Origin: Gordionus sp. m RMFG-2023
Taxonomy: Eukaryota; Nematomorpha; Gordioida; Chordodea; Parachordodidae
Assembly: GCF_954871325.1 (NCBI RefSeq)
Contig: NC_088776.1
Span: forward strand, 51,726,569 to 51,790,568
Length of the DNA: 64,000 nucleotides
Direction of reading: 5' to 3'
Notes under the pieces: model-generated
What the model saw: only the letters and a program-made list of their open reading frames with translations
What the model was told of the DNA's origin: nothing
Databases searched by the model: none
Shown here: piece by piece, positions 24,226-36,834 of the stretch
How the letters are laid out: the number at the start of each line of letters is the position of its first letter
Position numbering within the stretch: position 1 is the stretch's first letter
Made by a program: the position numbers and the translations under genes

Positions 24226-25115
24226 ATGAAAACCTTAGGAAGCATCATTATAGTAAGTTCAATTATTATTACCCGTCGTCCTTTGATATTTGTTTAAAAA
24301 AAAGCAGGAACCTTTTTACATTTATTATTAATTTTTTCTTTATAACATCTATTGGAATTGATAGACGTATATATATTATATTAGTCTGACTTTAACAAAT
24401 TCGGAGTTATGTTTCATTTCCCTAAATTTTTAGCTAATTTTCAAAATTTTAAATCATTTATATGGCTAGTTTTTTTAATTTTGAAATATATGATTTCGAC
24501 ATTCCAACATGTATAGAGTGTATCTATCCTTGACTGTAGATTGTAAGACAATTTTCTATGAATTTTTTGTATTAATCTTAATTTATATTAATTTTGATAA
24601 ATAAATTTTTCTTAAAATAAAGAAATATATACAAAAGAAAACCAAAATTGTCACTTTATATATATTGGAATATAATTTTTAAAAAAAATGCTCTATATAT
24701 AATTTAGGTTTTAAAGATTTGCTATTGCTTTTAGATGTACTAAAGCGTTATTTTTATAACTTATAAATACTTCCCAAAATATATTGTAACCTTTTTTTGT
24801 GTTAAAAAAAAGATATTTTGTTTGCTAATTCGATTGGAATCAGGCGAATCAAAATATGTAGCCAACTTTCAGGAACCGAATCTCCAAATATACCCATACT
24901 ACCTATATAAAAAAGAACTATTACATGGGCTTAAATCCGAAGGCAATAGTCTGATAAAGCGAAAGAGAAGAGCTGCCAAGGTTTCTAAGAACGAAGCCAC
25001 GAATAAAGAAGAGAAAAAGGACAAAGAAAAGAAAGAGGAAGAACCTGAAGAGGAGTCTTCCGCTAGCAGTAGTTGCAAATGTAAAACAAAAATGATTAAA
25101 ATTCATATGCGTTAA
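24226..25115 (+). CDS. Small secreted Lys/Glu-rich protein, two exons
   Basis: I do not recognise the family. Exon 1 is 24226-24252 (nine codons from the ATG, MKTLGSIII), then a consensus donor GTAAGT. The intron is 24253-24812. Exon 2 starts after an AG at 24813 in phase 0 and runs to the TAA at 25113-25115. The join completes a strong signal peptide: a hydrophobic run of Ile, Phe, Cys and Leu, ending near LESG. The mature part of about 89 residues has an aromatic start (IYPYYLYK), a basic KRKRRAAK block, a Lys/Glu-rich low-complexity stretch (residues ~65-90), then SSASSSCKCKTK. Total 109 residues. The exon is visibly less AT-rich than its flanks. Its layout, with a tiny first exon splitting the signal peptide at phase 0, is the same as in the genes at 43644 and 62496. 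An extracellular role follows from the signal peptide; the function is unknown. Confidence 0.75.
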
Positions 25116-25223
25116 ATTTTAGTATAATATTTATATATAGTAGTTGCAAAAAATATATATTTATCTTATCTTAATTCGCTTAATAATTTTTTATAAATTA
25201 TATTTATTAATAACAAAAGATTG

Positions 25224-25229
25224 AATAAA
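25224..25229 (+). terminator. Poly(A) signal AATAAA of the small secreted gene
   Basis: AATAAA about 110 nt after the stop of the two-exon gene is a reasonable 3' end signal. Confidence 0.45.
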
Positions 25230-25327
25230 ATACTAGGATTTATAGATTTAATTTTTAAAAAAATTCTAGTTCGGTTTTAAAGGTAAAAGTTATGTGAAGA
25301 GAATCATGGAACTGTAGTGAATGTTAA

Positions 25328-25541
25328 GATTTGGATAAAAGATAAAAAGACACGGACAAAAACACATGGGCAAAAAGATACCGGACAAAAATACCCCTAT
25401 TTTCAAAGAAAAAATTTGAACTCTTAAAAAGGTGAAAACATTAAATTATCCCCTCTTAAAGCATTTAAACAAATATCAAATTTGTATTTTTGTCCAGTGT
25501 CTATTTGTGCGGGTTTTTTAATCCAGGATATTTTTGTCCTT
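25328..25541. repeat. Inverted GGACAAAAAT repeats, possible MITE
   Basis: GGACAAAAATAC-type sequences occur on the left (25349-25395) and their complements GTATTTTTGTCC and GATATTTTTGTCC on the right (25485-25541). The whole can fold back on itself. I see no target duplication. Confidence 0.5.
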
Positions 25542-26179
25542 GAATCATATGATGAAGAAAAACCTTAATTATTCTGTTACTCATTATATTGTAAATTACT
25601 TACAAGTGTTGCCCAATTCCCTCTCCCTAGACTGATCCAAGGATAATCTAAATAATTTAAAAAAATTAAATGTAATGATTGCACTTCTCGGAAAATATGT
25701 TAGTTTCCTGAGATGAGTTTTGTTTTTTGCGGGTATATACACAATCGATCGTTATATCTTAATTCCTTAAAATATAAATTCCAAATAGAATATCCATATT
25801 TTGAGATTAAATTTAAGTTTTGGGAGAAAAAAATGTTTAGGATGATGGAAAATATATGCAAGATCAAATAAATTTCGTAAACGAGTCATAAATTTGATAT
25901 AGATTATTTCGTATATATTTTTACATGAGTTTGATATTTTTAATGTTAGATACAATAGATAGATAATTCTAATACGTTGCATAAAATTAATAATACCTAA
26001 CTCCTTATATAATTAATATTGTCTAAAAATAAATAAACATAATAATTTTTTTTAAAGAAAAAGGAGATTTAACAAGTTTCTGAGGGATAAACCCATTTTT
26101 AGGGTTTGGCAGGATTTTCTCGGTCTTTGGCTTAATGGTGTTAAGTTGATAAGCTAACTTTATAACTACTAAATGTATA
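25542..26179. other. AT-rich spacer, nothing seen
   Basis: There are no exons or repeats I can support. The minus-strand open frames at 25767-25982 and 26023-26232 have no family resemblance, and the latter runs into the neighbouring element. Confidence 0.45.
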
Positions 26180-27007
26180 GGGGAGACTGGGATTAGGTAA
26201 ACCCCGAAGCTTGGCAAACCACATAATCCCATTTTAAAGTTAAATAGAATAGAAGGTCTAAATTTTACCCTAATATAGCTTTTATTAGTATAAATCTATA
26301 AGCAAAAAATCTTATATTATTAATAAAAAAAATTGATTTGAGATTTGAGGTAAAATTCAAAAGATTTTTACATGACAGATAATTTTTATTAAGTTATATA
26401 ATCATTTATTTGTATATTAAATTTTATAGCGAAGTTTTAACCCTCTTTTATAATTTGAGAAAGTTTTATGAGAATTTGTTGTGTCTAAATATTATTTCAA
26501 TTATGATTAGTCAATTTAGAGCTATCGGCGTTTGCTTAACCATACTCGTCAATTATGGCAGTTAACAATTAAAAAAATTTGGAAAATCAATTTCATGGCT
26601 GTTTATCATTGGTATTTAGAATTTATGCCAAGAAATCATAATCTCTCCTTAAAATCCTTATTTTTATGTGTGAAATGTTTATTAAATTAACCAAAATTAA
26701 ATTTCAATATTTATATATAGTTAGATTCTTAAAATTATTCTATACGTATCATTATTTTAAAAATGCTTTACAATTCATTATAACCTAAAAAAAATAATGG
26801 TTTAGGAATCCCCTAGCAGTGGTTTGTCTAGCCCAGCTATTGGGGCTTGTTGAGAAAAATTTTAACTTTTGCAAAAAATAAACTTTAAAATATATGATTA
26901 TATTTTTAAAAATAAAAAGGTACCTTTAAAGAGTATAGTTATAACTATCTATTCATATATTTTTCTTTATAATATCTAAAAAAACACAGGATAGCCCCAG
27001 TCTCCCC
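26180..27007. mobile_element. Element with GGGGAGACTGGG inverted ends
   Basis: The left end GGGGAGACTGGGATTAGG and right end GCCCCAGTCTCCCC are inverted repeats about 830 bp apart, with no coding frame between. Relatives with the same ends are at 60324-61630, and right ends only at about 29595 and 54780. No target duplication is clear, so the superfamily is undetermined. Confidence 0.65.
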
Positions 27008-28559
27008 TGTTATCTCTAATGTCCATGTAACATATAATAGTTACTGACAGGTAGAGGCAGTGCGACAACTTATAAAAATGTCGGGGGGAGAGATTTATTT
27101 TTAAAGATTTTTAATTGTTAAAAAATAACATAATTTTGATTTTGTATAGAAATTTTTATTTTTTAATTCCCTAAGTATTTTATAATATAGATGACTAAAT
27201 AGTATTTAATATATTTTTATTTTGTGAATGATATTATAAATTATATTTTTTTAAGGTAAAATGTGTTCTTTTATTTCTTTTTTATTTATAATAATATTTA
27301 TATTATCAGAGCACATTTAAATCAAGTTCTTTTGCTTCTTCTAGCATTTAATATTTCTATATGATTTAGTCGTTGCTGATTGAGCATAAAACTTAAATAA
27401 GATTTAAGGCGTGTTAGTCCTGAAAACAATCGTTCTGAAGCATTTACAGGAATTCTTAATAGCATTTTCATACTCTGGAAGATGGAAACCATTATTTTCT
27501 TACTTTGTTCCTTTAATATGACTTGATAGAGTTTAATGTATATTTTCCCAACTTTGAGTAGTCAAAAGAATCACTCTATGAAGAATTAAACCATTCATTT
27601 TAAAACATGTCTATAGAATACTGAAACATGATTTCAATCAAGTTTTTGATACTTAAATTGCTCCATTAATTAAATGATACATTACTGGTTTGTTGAAACA
27701 ATTTTTTATAAATGGAATTGATCTAAAATTTCATATAAATCTGTCTATAATATTCATTAACTGACTCTAAGTGATGGTATGATAAATTTGAGCCTAATTC
27801 CAATCTTAGGTTTCTCGATATAAACTTCAAAAGGAAGGCAATTCTTTCATCACCCCATGCTTACACAATTCAAATTCTTACTATTAACTCACAAACAATA
27901 AACATAGTCTCGAAAATAAAATATTTAGACGTGGCATTGAATAATAAAGGTAAAAATTTTTACCTACAATTATAAATATATTTTAGCAGACACTTTCATA
28001 TAAAAAAGAAATAATATTTCAAATACTCCTATTAGCCTATAATTACATGCCAAACATTCTAAAAGAAATTATTGAAGAAAGAAGCTGGAGATCACAACAA
28101 ATTATTTATGATTAAATTGAACTACAGAAGGAATGACACTAATAAAAATTATTTACAGTAGAACTTGAATTTAAATATTATGTATTAAATGTATTTAAGC
28201 AGGTGATAAGTAAGAATATTAATTTCATTTTATTGCATGTTTACCCAGATATTCAAATACGATTTTAATTTAGCTTTAATCCAAAAAAATATTTAAATAT
28301 CTCATCTTAAACAAAAATTAAACACTTATAATCTAACAGCGCATTGCAATATCAACAAAGGGGTATGTTGTGCGGTAAGGTTAAAAAGAATATCAGAATT
28401 CAACGGAAACAATATTGCTTCTGTTTAAAAGATTTTAAAATAAATTTTTTACGATTTTCCTTATATTAGGTATACAAAAAATTGGCAACATACATAGTCA
28501 GATCAAATAGGTCATCTTTTTTTTTATAATACCAAATTTAAATTTTTTACGGATTCAAT
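27008..28559 (-). repeat. hAT-derived repeat and AT-rich sequence
   Basis: An end-like AGAGGCAGTGCGACAAC at about 27052 is followed by the block (27160-27860) shared with 19080-19570. 27860-28559 shows nothing I can assign. Confidence 0.5.
27322..27474 (-). pseudogene. hAT transposase C-terminal fragment
   Basis: Fifty codons and a stop on the minus strand encode the end of a hAT dimerisation domain: SMKMLLRIPVNASERLFSGL, then TRLKSYLS and ...QRLNHIEILN. The rest of the transposase is not recognisable nearby. Confidence 0.75.
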
Positions 28560-30340
28560 AAAATAAAATTTATTGTCTCTAAAGCTTGTTTCGATTATTA
28601 CCACTATTGTTTATATCATCAAAAAATAATTTGACTTTTTTGTGAATACCATTAATATTTTCCAGAATTTCAACTTCACAATTCCATTTGCATTAATCAA
28701 ACAGATACGGAATAAACAATTAAATCTAAGGATCTTATCTTATAAGACTAATCAATCATCAGGATCAAATGATCTTAAGTCACTCTATATATAAGGCCAA
28801 AACTTCAAGAATGAAAAATGTTAGATTTTTTTAAAAAAAATATATAAAATAATTTTAAAAACATGATTAAGAAAGAGAATTAAAATGTGATAGATTTTGG
28901 GGTATATTTTGGAAATTTCACAAAATATGGTAGAATTGTAGTAGCTGAGTTGAGTAGGGTATATCCAGAATTAAAAAAAAAATTATAGTAATCTACTAGT
29001 CAGTATGATAGACCTGGCAACCCTGGGTTGGACGCAATATCGTCATTGAAACATAATAAGAGTCAAAGGAAATGAGGAAATAAGAATGGAAGGAGGGTAG
29101 CAGATATGAATTTTATAAGCTATTTCTGATGGTATCGATTTTCAATTTTACTAAATAATATTTAGAGATTAGATAAAGAAAAAGAAGGTTTTTTGGCTGG
29201 GAACAGGTAAAGTTTATAGAGATAGAATATTAAAAATTGCTTAGAAATAAATGGTTTCTCTTGAATATGGGTATGTCTTATTTGCGACAGGATTTATCTA
29301 TTTTATATGTACATCTTATTGTGAGACTAACTATTTTAAAAAATTTTCTTAATATGATTTAATTATGTATTAATTATAACAATCAAAATGGATAATTTTG
29401 TGTTTTGTGGGTTAAATTTGATATTTGCCATTTTACAATGATGCACTAACCCTGTTACCCAGGGTCGTTAATAAATAATAAAAAGCAAGGGTTATACCTA
29501 TACCTAAATAGCGTTACATTATAAAAGGTAGAAACCGATATTTTATTTCAGTTTAATTTTATCACGCCTGCCACATAACCCGGGTCTCCCCTAATTTGTT
29601 TTGCAACTTCCTCAAGCATACATAATTTAATATTCTATGTGTTAAATTTATCTTAGCCGTATTTAGATCAAATATTTAATCACATATACTTATTCATTCA
29701 TTAACAATTAGTTCTTAATTTATTTTTTTAGGGGATTATTCAAGATGGATGGATTAGGTTGAATTGATTTTTTTTTTAAAAACTTATAATCAAAAGACTC
29801 ATTTTTATTAGGATTGTCATAGGCATAGCCAGGTGGAAGAAAACCACTAATATTGATTGTATGGGAATGTGCAAGGTTGCGATTTATAAATTGTATGAAC
29901 TCAATCGACATAATATAATATCTAACATCTCAGGTATAAAATAAAATTAAACCCCTTTAAGAATTTATTGACCCATTTACAACTCTATGGTACCAACTTT
30001 TAAAAATTTATTTTTCACAAAAAGTATACTCCATATAAAAAGTATTTTTAAGAAAAATAACCTTTCAACTATAAACAATTTTGATGTCCACTTTTATATC
30101 ACTCGGTTGAAATACTTGAAACACTATGATCATTTTTAATTTATCCCATAATTATAAAATATAGTTGTTCTTTTGTATATTAGTCATAAATATTATTTTA
30201 TATAAAAATAATAATAATAATAATATGATTATTCATTATGATTTAATTTTAAAATGATATTTAGTTTAAATTTTATTTAAAGAAATATTTTTATAATAAG
30301 TTTTGAAACGAATTTTAAATTTACTTACTTTAAAATAAAA
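28560..30340. repeat. Repeated block, copy 1 (paired with 52590-55880)
   Basis: The order of matching segments is the same as in 52590-55880: TTCAATTTC/TTCAACTTC near 28665, AGTTGAGTA near 28950, GACCTGGCAACCCTG near 29012, GCATGTCTTATTT/GTATGTCTTATTT near 29270, CAGGGTCGTT near 29460, and CTTTTATATC near 30090. Divergence is considerable. This copy lacks the hAT at 52740-53733 and so shows its empty site. The block contains a CAGGGTTGCC-type hAT right end (about 29025) and a GGGTCTCCCC right end (29595), so it is itself built of old elements. Confidence 0.7.
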
Positions 30341-31111
30341 TTTATATTAAAAAAAATAATTCGCTTTATAAAGGTTTTAAATTGCCATGTTCTTATATTA
30401 GATTCATTTATTTGGGTTCGAAGTTAATGGGTATTTTTGTTTTTTATACTTTAAAAAAATCATTAATTTATATGAACATACATGGGTTGTAACAGGTGCT
30501 AAAACTAAAGAATTCTCTATGGGGGAGGGGGTAAAATTTAAGGAATAATTATTTAGAATTCTCACTATGCTTGCTTCAATACCAACCCCCGATAGAATTG
30601 CTATCGAAGGATTTAGATTTTTTTGTTTAACCTTATTTAATTATAAAAGATAAATAATATAATGTAATATGTTTAAAATAAATCGAAAAGCCTTATTATA
30701 CGGATGGAATCTACCTCTAATAAATAAAACATCAATGGTATTTATTATAAAATCGTATTAACCTTATATAAAATGAATTATGTATATTTGTAAGGGAAAT
30801 AATAATATGTAATATTAAAGTGTACCTGTATAATTATTTTCCGATACTGTACTAAATAAAATGATATTACAGAAATTATTATTTTAAAATTGTAAGATAA
30901 TCCAGTGTCATTAATGCTAGGCCACCCACATATAACTAATCTTTATGCACTTTCAAATGAATAAAAAAAAGGATCTACAATATTTATTAAGTCTAGTTCA
31001 GTCTTTCCCTCTATTGAAGAGTTACCAATTAGAGTTTCTTTTTTAGTCTGGTAAATATGAAAAATATTTAAGATTTAAAATGTCGATATTATATAGAAGA
31101 AATATTATTTG
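30341..31111. other. AT-rich spacer, nothing seen
   Basis: There is a short G-rich run near 30520 and the palindrome CGATAGAATTGCTATCG near 30590. No gene or bounded repeat is supported. Confidence 0.4.
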
Positions 31112-31119
31112 TTTTTATA

Positions 31120-32861
31120 AAGGCGCGTAACCAATGCTGGGGAAATCCCCCCCATCGCAAATTTGACTGTTTTCATAAATATCGTTTTAAGCTAATAAAA
31201 ATTTCAACCCCCCCCCCCCCTCCCCCAATCAAAATTTTACAAATATTTGAATATCAATTTTCCAACATAAAACTTATTTTTTATAAATAAATTTTATTAA
31301 AATTTCCTTTCCTTGTGAGTACATTAACATTATTCAAAAATATTAATAAAATGGGAAAAATTTTAGTCAAAGAGATTGAAATCAAACGGTAATTTATTTT
31401 ATTATTATATATATAATTCTTTTATTAATTTCAAAATTATTAGTGAGTTTTAGAATTAATAAGTATTTTTAATAATATTTTAATTATTAATAAATATCTA
31501 TAATTTTTTAAATATTTTTCATTTTTACTTACATACAAAAGTTAAATAAGGCTGAGCATGAAAAAAAGTAATGTGTCATCAGAAGCGATATCATTATTGA
31601 ACTCAATTGATCAATCATAGTTTATCATTGCTGCTAGTTACATCAATAAATTATTTTTCTATAGCGCACTAATTTGTAGAAATTTACAAAAACCAATATA
31701 GATTTGGTTCAGGTTATTGATTTGGCGGAAAATATATATGAACAGGTAGATACAATAAGAATGAATGTAGATGAATATTTTCATAATATTTATCTAAACG
31801 TTGATCGAAGCTAAATTTTATGATATAACACTTATTAAGCCTCGTCAACCTAGTTTTTAGATACTTTTTTATCGTAAATAAAAGTACGGTTTTTAGATAA
31901 AAAAAGTCTTTAGCAATCTTCAAGTTTTATTACCCAAAGATCCTTCTTCGTTTTCTAGTGCCACTATTGGTAAAATTAAATATTTAGCAAAATTTTATTC
32001 CTATGATATTGATACTGAAATAAATTTAATCAGTGAATTCGAATTGTGGTATAAATATTTACTACGTTTAGCTATTTTACCTGAGCATGCTATTGATGCG
32101 CTCAAACTCTGTAAAGAAACTTTGGCTCAATTTCCTAATATTTTGAAGTTGTTATATATTCTTGCATGTTTTCCTATTACAACATGCACGAATGAAAGGA
32201 CTTTTTCCAACTTGAGAAGGTTGAAAACATATTTACGAAGTACTACTTCCGAATCTCGGCTAAATGGGTTAGCTCTGTTAAATATCCACAGAGATTTGGT
32301 TCCAACGACAAACGAAATTCTTGATGAATTGGCAACATTCCCACGAAAATTAAAAATCTCATTATAATTATAGTATTTAATAAAATTTTTTGTATAATAT
32401 TGTATTTGATAAGAAGTTAAAAAAAACTTGTTTTTTTATTTTCTAGTCAATATTTTATACACACTACTATTAGTATTTTCAATAAAAAAAATTATATTCT
32501 ACTTATATTGTATGAGAATTTAAGCTAGGCTAGTTTTTAAAGCAAATTTTATAAAAAAAAATGACATTAAACTTTATTTCAACTTTACATTTAAAAAAAA
32601 CTTTATTAAATATAATATACTTAACTTAAAATAATAAAAATAGGATTGTAATATCCATAAGCACGAATTAGTAAATAATAGTTAAAAATAGATTTATAAT
32701 TATTATTAAATTATGAATAATTTAATAGAATAGCTAAAACATAAGACACGGCCGAAGGCCGGGAAAAACTGGCCGAAGGCCAGGTAAAGGGGTTTAGGGG
32801 CAAAGCTCCCCCAAAAATCCCCCCCCCCCCCCTCCATAAGAAAATCCTGGATACGCCACTG
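31120..32861 (+). mobile_element. hAT element with transposase remnant
   Basis: TTTTTATA duplicates exactly on both sides (31112-31119 and 32862-32869). The ends AAGGCGCGTAACC and GGATACGCCACTG are imperfect inverted repeats, with C runs inside each. GGCCGAAGGCC hairpins lie near the right end. It carries the C-terminal part of a zf-MYM-like hAT transposase on the plus strand and is shorter than an autonomous element. The larger element at 56043-62215 has the same end type and transposase family. Confidence 0.88.
31690..32367 (+). pseudogene. hAT (zf-MYM1-like) transposase C-terminal part
   Basis: The open frame 32044-32367 ends with the classic hAT C-terminal dimerisation region: TTCTNERTFSNLRRLKTYLR, then SRLNGLALLNIHRDLVP. 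Upstream, 31700-31800 shows a decayed piece (VIDLAENIYEQVDTIRMNVD) of the same protein in another frame. The N-terminal zinc finger and catalytic region are absent, so this is a remnant. It is not a host gene. Confidence 0.88.
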
Positions 32862-33122
32862 TTTTTATATAATAAAGAGTGTAAATCTTTTAATAAAATA
32901 TATATTTCTATAATATTTAATCCGCAAGTTTGCGTATTATTATTTTTTAAAATAATTTTTGCTTTATTAATATTTTTAAAATTATATTACATTATTACTT
33001 AAAAATAAACTTTATTCATATTTTATCTATAAAATGTTTATTAGTACAAATAACGATTTAATTTCTAAGTTTAATGTTGATCGCTAATAATTGTATTTTA
33101 GGCAATTTTCAGACAGTTCAAA

Positions 33123-33396
33123 GCGGTTTTTAGGTAATGTTACCAGCAATTTTTTTAATTTCCAAACAAAGGATACTAACTTGTTTAATTAATTTTATTA
33201 TATAATATTTAAAAATAACTCCGGTGTTCAAGATCAAGAGGCCAATCGTTATTAAAATCAAACCAGTTTGTTTTCTATTTACGATTAAGAAAATAGGTAT
33301 CCGATTTTTTTTTTAAAAAAAATATCATATTATATAAAAAAAATAATTCGATTAGTTTTTTTTTTGGAAAGCTGGTAACATTACCCAAATCCCGCA
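33123..33396. mobile_element. MITE with GGTAATGTTACCAGC ends
   Basis: GGTAATGTTACCAGC near 33133 and its complement GCTGGTAACATTACC near 33371 are perfect 15-bp inverted repeats. They extend outward with mismatches to AGCGG and CCCGCA. The interior is non-coding and I see no clear target duplication. Confidence 0.65.
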
Positions 33397-33790
33397 TTGA
33401 AAAAACGTTCGGTCTGGAAATGGCTTTATATTTAACTAAATATTTTAGAAAGTAATTGTATTTTAAATATTAAAAAATAAAATGTATATTCTATTTATTC
33501 ACGATTTTGGAATATAAATATAAATAACTAATATTAAATTTGTGACCCGAGTTAGTAAAAAAAATTAACATCTTCCATTTAAAAACCGTTTATATTTTTA
33601 AAATATTAAAAGGGAAAACAAGAAGTTATAGTAATTTGTAGATGAGTTTTTATATTTAGCTATTGTGTTTATAAGATATTTTTACAGGAATTCTGTTAGT
33701 GGGTCAATGTTAACATACAAAAATTGAAAGTATACAAGGTTGGACAAATTTTCAAAAATGTGTATTCGATTATAAATACAATATACTGCT

Positions 33791-33976
33791 CTATTTGGGT
33801 CAATTTTTATAAACGGCCTGACTAAGATTTTAACCCAAATATTGTGCAAGCCTCGAGATTTGGCAAATAAAAGTCCAAACCTTTAAGCCACCTACTAGCA
33901 ATATTCCAGGCTTATAATATTATTTTGGTTAAAATCTTAATCGGACCATTTTTAAAAATTGACCCAAATCAATATA
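33791..33976. mobile_element. Long-TIR MITE, second copy
   Basis: The arms ATTTGGGTCAATTTTTATAA and TTTTTAAAAATTGACCCAAAT pair, as do AAGATTTTAACCCAAAT and its near complement. This is the same family as 2419-2632. Confidence 0.6.
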
Positions 33977-34062
33977 AATACACTTCAAAAAAAGTATTTG
34001 AATATAAATACAAGTACTATTTGAACAAACGTATTTATAATATAAATATTAAATATCCAAAA

Positions 34063-34488
34063 TAAAAAAAAGTTACCTTAAATATAATAAAAATGCCCTT
34101 TACTCTCAATTATATAACTTAACAACCCAAAATAATTCTTTCTAATAATATTAAATAAATACCATTGACCATTAACGACGATCCATATATAACATAATTA
34201 TCTTTATTTCCAATAAAACCACAACAATCTAACATAAAATATGTAAAAAAATATACCAAAATTTAATATAATTATTATCCATTTCTTCATCTCCCAAAGG
34301 TTCACAGCTGACATCTTATTCAATATTTTCCCATTTCCCACTAGGGGTTTTTCCGAACAATGAAATACACCCCGTGATCATCATCTCCTCTTCTTCCCCC
34401 AAGGAAAACTTAATTCCCCTGTCAGAAAATAACTGACATTTTATGTATTATATTAAATTTATTTCTTCTTTTTTCAACAATTACAACA
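34063..34488 (-). repeat. 3' LTR of the young non-coding LTR fossil
   Basis: By eye it is nearly identical to 36405-36829. Confidence 0.9.
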
Positions 34489-34544
34489 CGCCCACCCTTC
34501 ACAAGCCCAGCGTCCCTCTCTCTGTGGTGGTGTTGTATCGAATC

Positions 34545-34615
34545 ACCTCTTTGAATTGTATCGAATCACCCCTTTGAATTGTATCGAATCACCTTTTTGA
34601 ATTGTATCAAGACGC
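34545..34615. repeat. Four tandem ~24-bp units inside LTR fossil
   Basis: TTGTATCGAATCACC with a CTTTGAA spacer repeats four times just inside the left LTR; the last unit is altered. Confidence 0.8.
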
Positions 34616-35814
34616 CTTGAAGACGTTCAGGGAATCTGTCGAATCAACTTCCCTTATAATGATTTATAATATAATAACTCCAGTACATTTCAATATAAAA
34701 TCGCCAAAACAGACATTATCAATAATGACATGTACATTGGGGTATCTGCATTTATAATCTACGGAACATTAATATGGACAATGTAATATCCGCAAAACAT
34801 AATAATTTATTCATTTTAAGACATTTGGGAACTACTAGCTATAATATACATTATTAGGGTATGATTCATGGTAATTAGGAAATAATGATCTTACATATAA
34901 TAATGTAATGTGAAAACATTGTCTAAGTGTGAAATGCAATTTCAACACATGTAATTTTCCTTCTATCATGTGAAAAAAAACAAAGCTACATCTTTATAAA
35001 TATTTCCTAAAATGAATATAAAAATCCATCTTTAGGTATTAAAAATAATTGCGAAACTTGGCCGAACAAAGATTATAAATAAAATTACAATACATACGTA
35101 TATAAATACATTTAATATTATATATGAAGGAACAAATATATAATATGTAGAAAATACAATATTTTCCATCTAGGAATTACTCAGTATCCTAAGAAAAATA
35201 TACCATTTCTACCTAACTCTGTCATCACAATTAGCACAAATTCACAAAAATGTAGAATGCAAAGTAACAAAAATTGATAATATAATGAGCTATATGGTAT
35301 ATATGTAAAGAATTTTTAATATACCTTCACAATATAAAATAATTTGAGTCTTTTCTTTAAAAATATGTTCATAATTAAATAGTAAAATGTGATGTGTTAT
35401 AAAATTATTAAAAAGATAAAAAAAAATGTATTATGCAGCATAAATTTACAAAAAAAAAACTTTCCCAGTATGCAAACTAAACAATATTTTCACCTCAAGG
35501 CATACCCCTCAACACGGGCTGACCTTATCTGTAAAAATATTTTCCCTTCACATCATTGCATACCACACAAATAATATAATAATTGCAAATAAAACTTCTT
35601 ATAAAAATTTATAATTTAAAAAAAATATATATATATTAAATATAAAGATTTCATAATTTGAAAAAAAAAAATATTATACACCATCTAATGTATCATATAA
35701 ATTCCTATCCAATTTATATATACACTAAATGCAGACACTAAATCAAAATAACTATCCACATCTAACATTATAGATATTATTCTGACTTCATCATACTTCA
35801 ATTCCTTCAAATTC

Positions 35815-35930
35815 TCATTCATAATTAAATATATCATATGTTACCTATACAATATATTAACATTATAAATAATAATTCATAGTTAAATATATCATATGTT
35901 ACCTATGCAATATATTAACATTAATTAATA
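35815..35930. repeat. ~60-bp tandem duplication inside LTR fossil
   Basis: A unit with AAATATATCATATGTTACCT followed by CAATATATTAACATT occurs twice in a row (35825 and 35884). Confidence 0.75.
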
Positions 35931-36404
35931 ATAAATTATCCCATACATATTCATCCCTTTACAAACCCAAAATGCATAATTAAATAATACACACTTTATT
36001 ACAAAAGTCTATATCCATATATATTTTCATAAATTTCACATATTTAAATATTTAACAATCCTTTCTGTCCTGCTGTTCATGAGGTCTTTCAGCTTCCTAT
36101 GACGGAATACCTATAACACCATTCAATGAGTTTTAAGGCATAATAAGATAATATACCAAATATTACTGTCTTAAATTCCTGATCTTATTTCCATATTTCT
36201 GCCTAATACTCATTACATACTTTCTATCTTACACCTTTTAAGTTAAATATAAAAGTATAGAAATCCTTAAACTCATGTATCTGTATAGTTTGTAATACAT
36301 TGCATTGTCAAAATTTCTCTTATGTAATATGTATACAACAAAAATTTTGTTTTACTTTAAAACCGAATCAACCCACTCTTTCGATCTTGGTCAGCTGGCA
36401 ACAA

Positions 36405-36829
36405 TAAAAAAAAGTTACCTTAAATATAATAAAAATGCCCTTTACTCTCAATTATATAACTTAACAACCCAAAATAATTCTTTCTAATAATATTAAATAA
36501 ATACCATTGACCATTAACGACGATCCATATATAACATAATTATCTTTATTTCCAATAAAACCACAACAATCTAACATAAAATATGTAAAAAATATACCAA
36601 AATTTAATATAATTATTATCCATTTCTTCATCTCCCAAAGGTTCACAGCTGACATCTTATTCAATATTTTCCCATTTCCCACTAGGGGTTTTTCCGAACA
36701 ATGAAATACACCCCGTGATCATCATCTCCTCTTCTTCCCCCAAGGAAAACTTAATTCCCCTGTCAGAAAATAACTGACATTTTATGTATTATATTAAATT
36801 TATTTCTTCTTTTTTCAACAATTACAACA
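36405..36829 (-). repeat. 5' LTR of the young non-coding LTR fossil
   Basis: This is the partner of 34063-34488, followed by the CAAAA target copy. Confidence 0.9.
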
Positions 36830-36834
36830 CAAAA

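Larger units (their letters stand above)
32870..34057. other. AT-rich spacer with two small MITEs
   Basis: Apart from the two inverted-repeat units listed separately (33123-33396 and 33791-33976), I see no gene or repeat. Confidence 0.45.
34063..36829 (-). mobile_element. Non-coding LTR element fossil, recent
   Basis: Two direct repeats of about 426 bp (34063-34488 and 36405-36829) bound it. CAAAA flanks both sides (34058-34062 and 36830-36834) as a 5-bp target duplication. On the minus strand the LTR starts TGTTGTAATTG. A purine-rich GAAGGGTGGGCG lies just before the left (3') LTR, giving minus orientation. The 1.9-kb interior holds no long open frame, so it looks like a whole non-autonomous element that carries no proteins. 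The LTRs read as almost identical, so the insertion is young. No primer-binding site was identified. Confidence 0.88.

Noticed and set aside
29720-29911. 63-codon minus-strand frame
   Set aside because: It overlaps a decayed CATAGGCATAGCC hAT end and has no recognisable motif.
32044-32367. Host gene with a hAT-like domain
   Set aside because: It lies inside an element with an exact 8-bp target duplication and lacks the rest of the protein, so it is a transposon remnant and not a domesticated gene.
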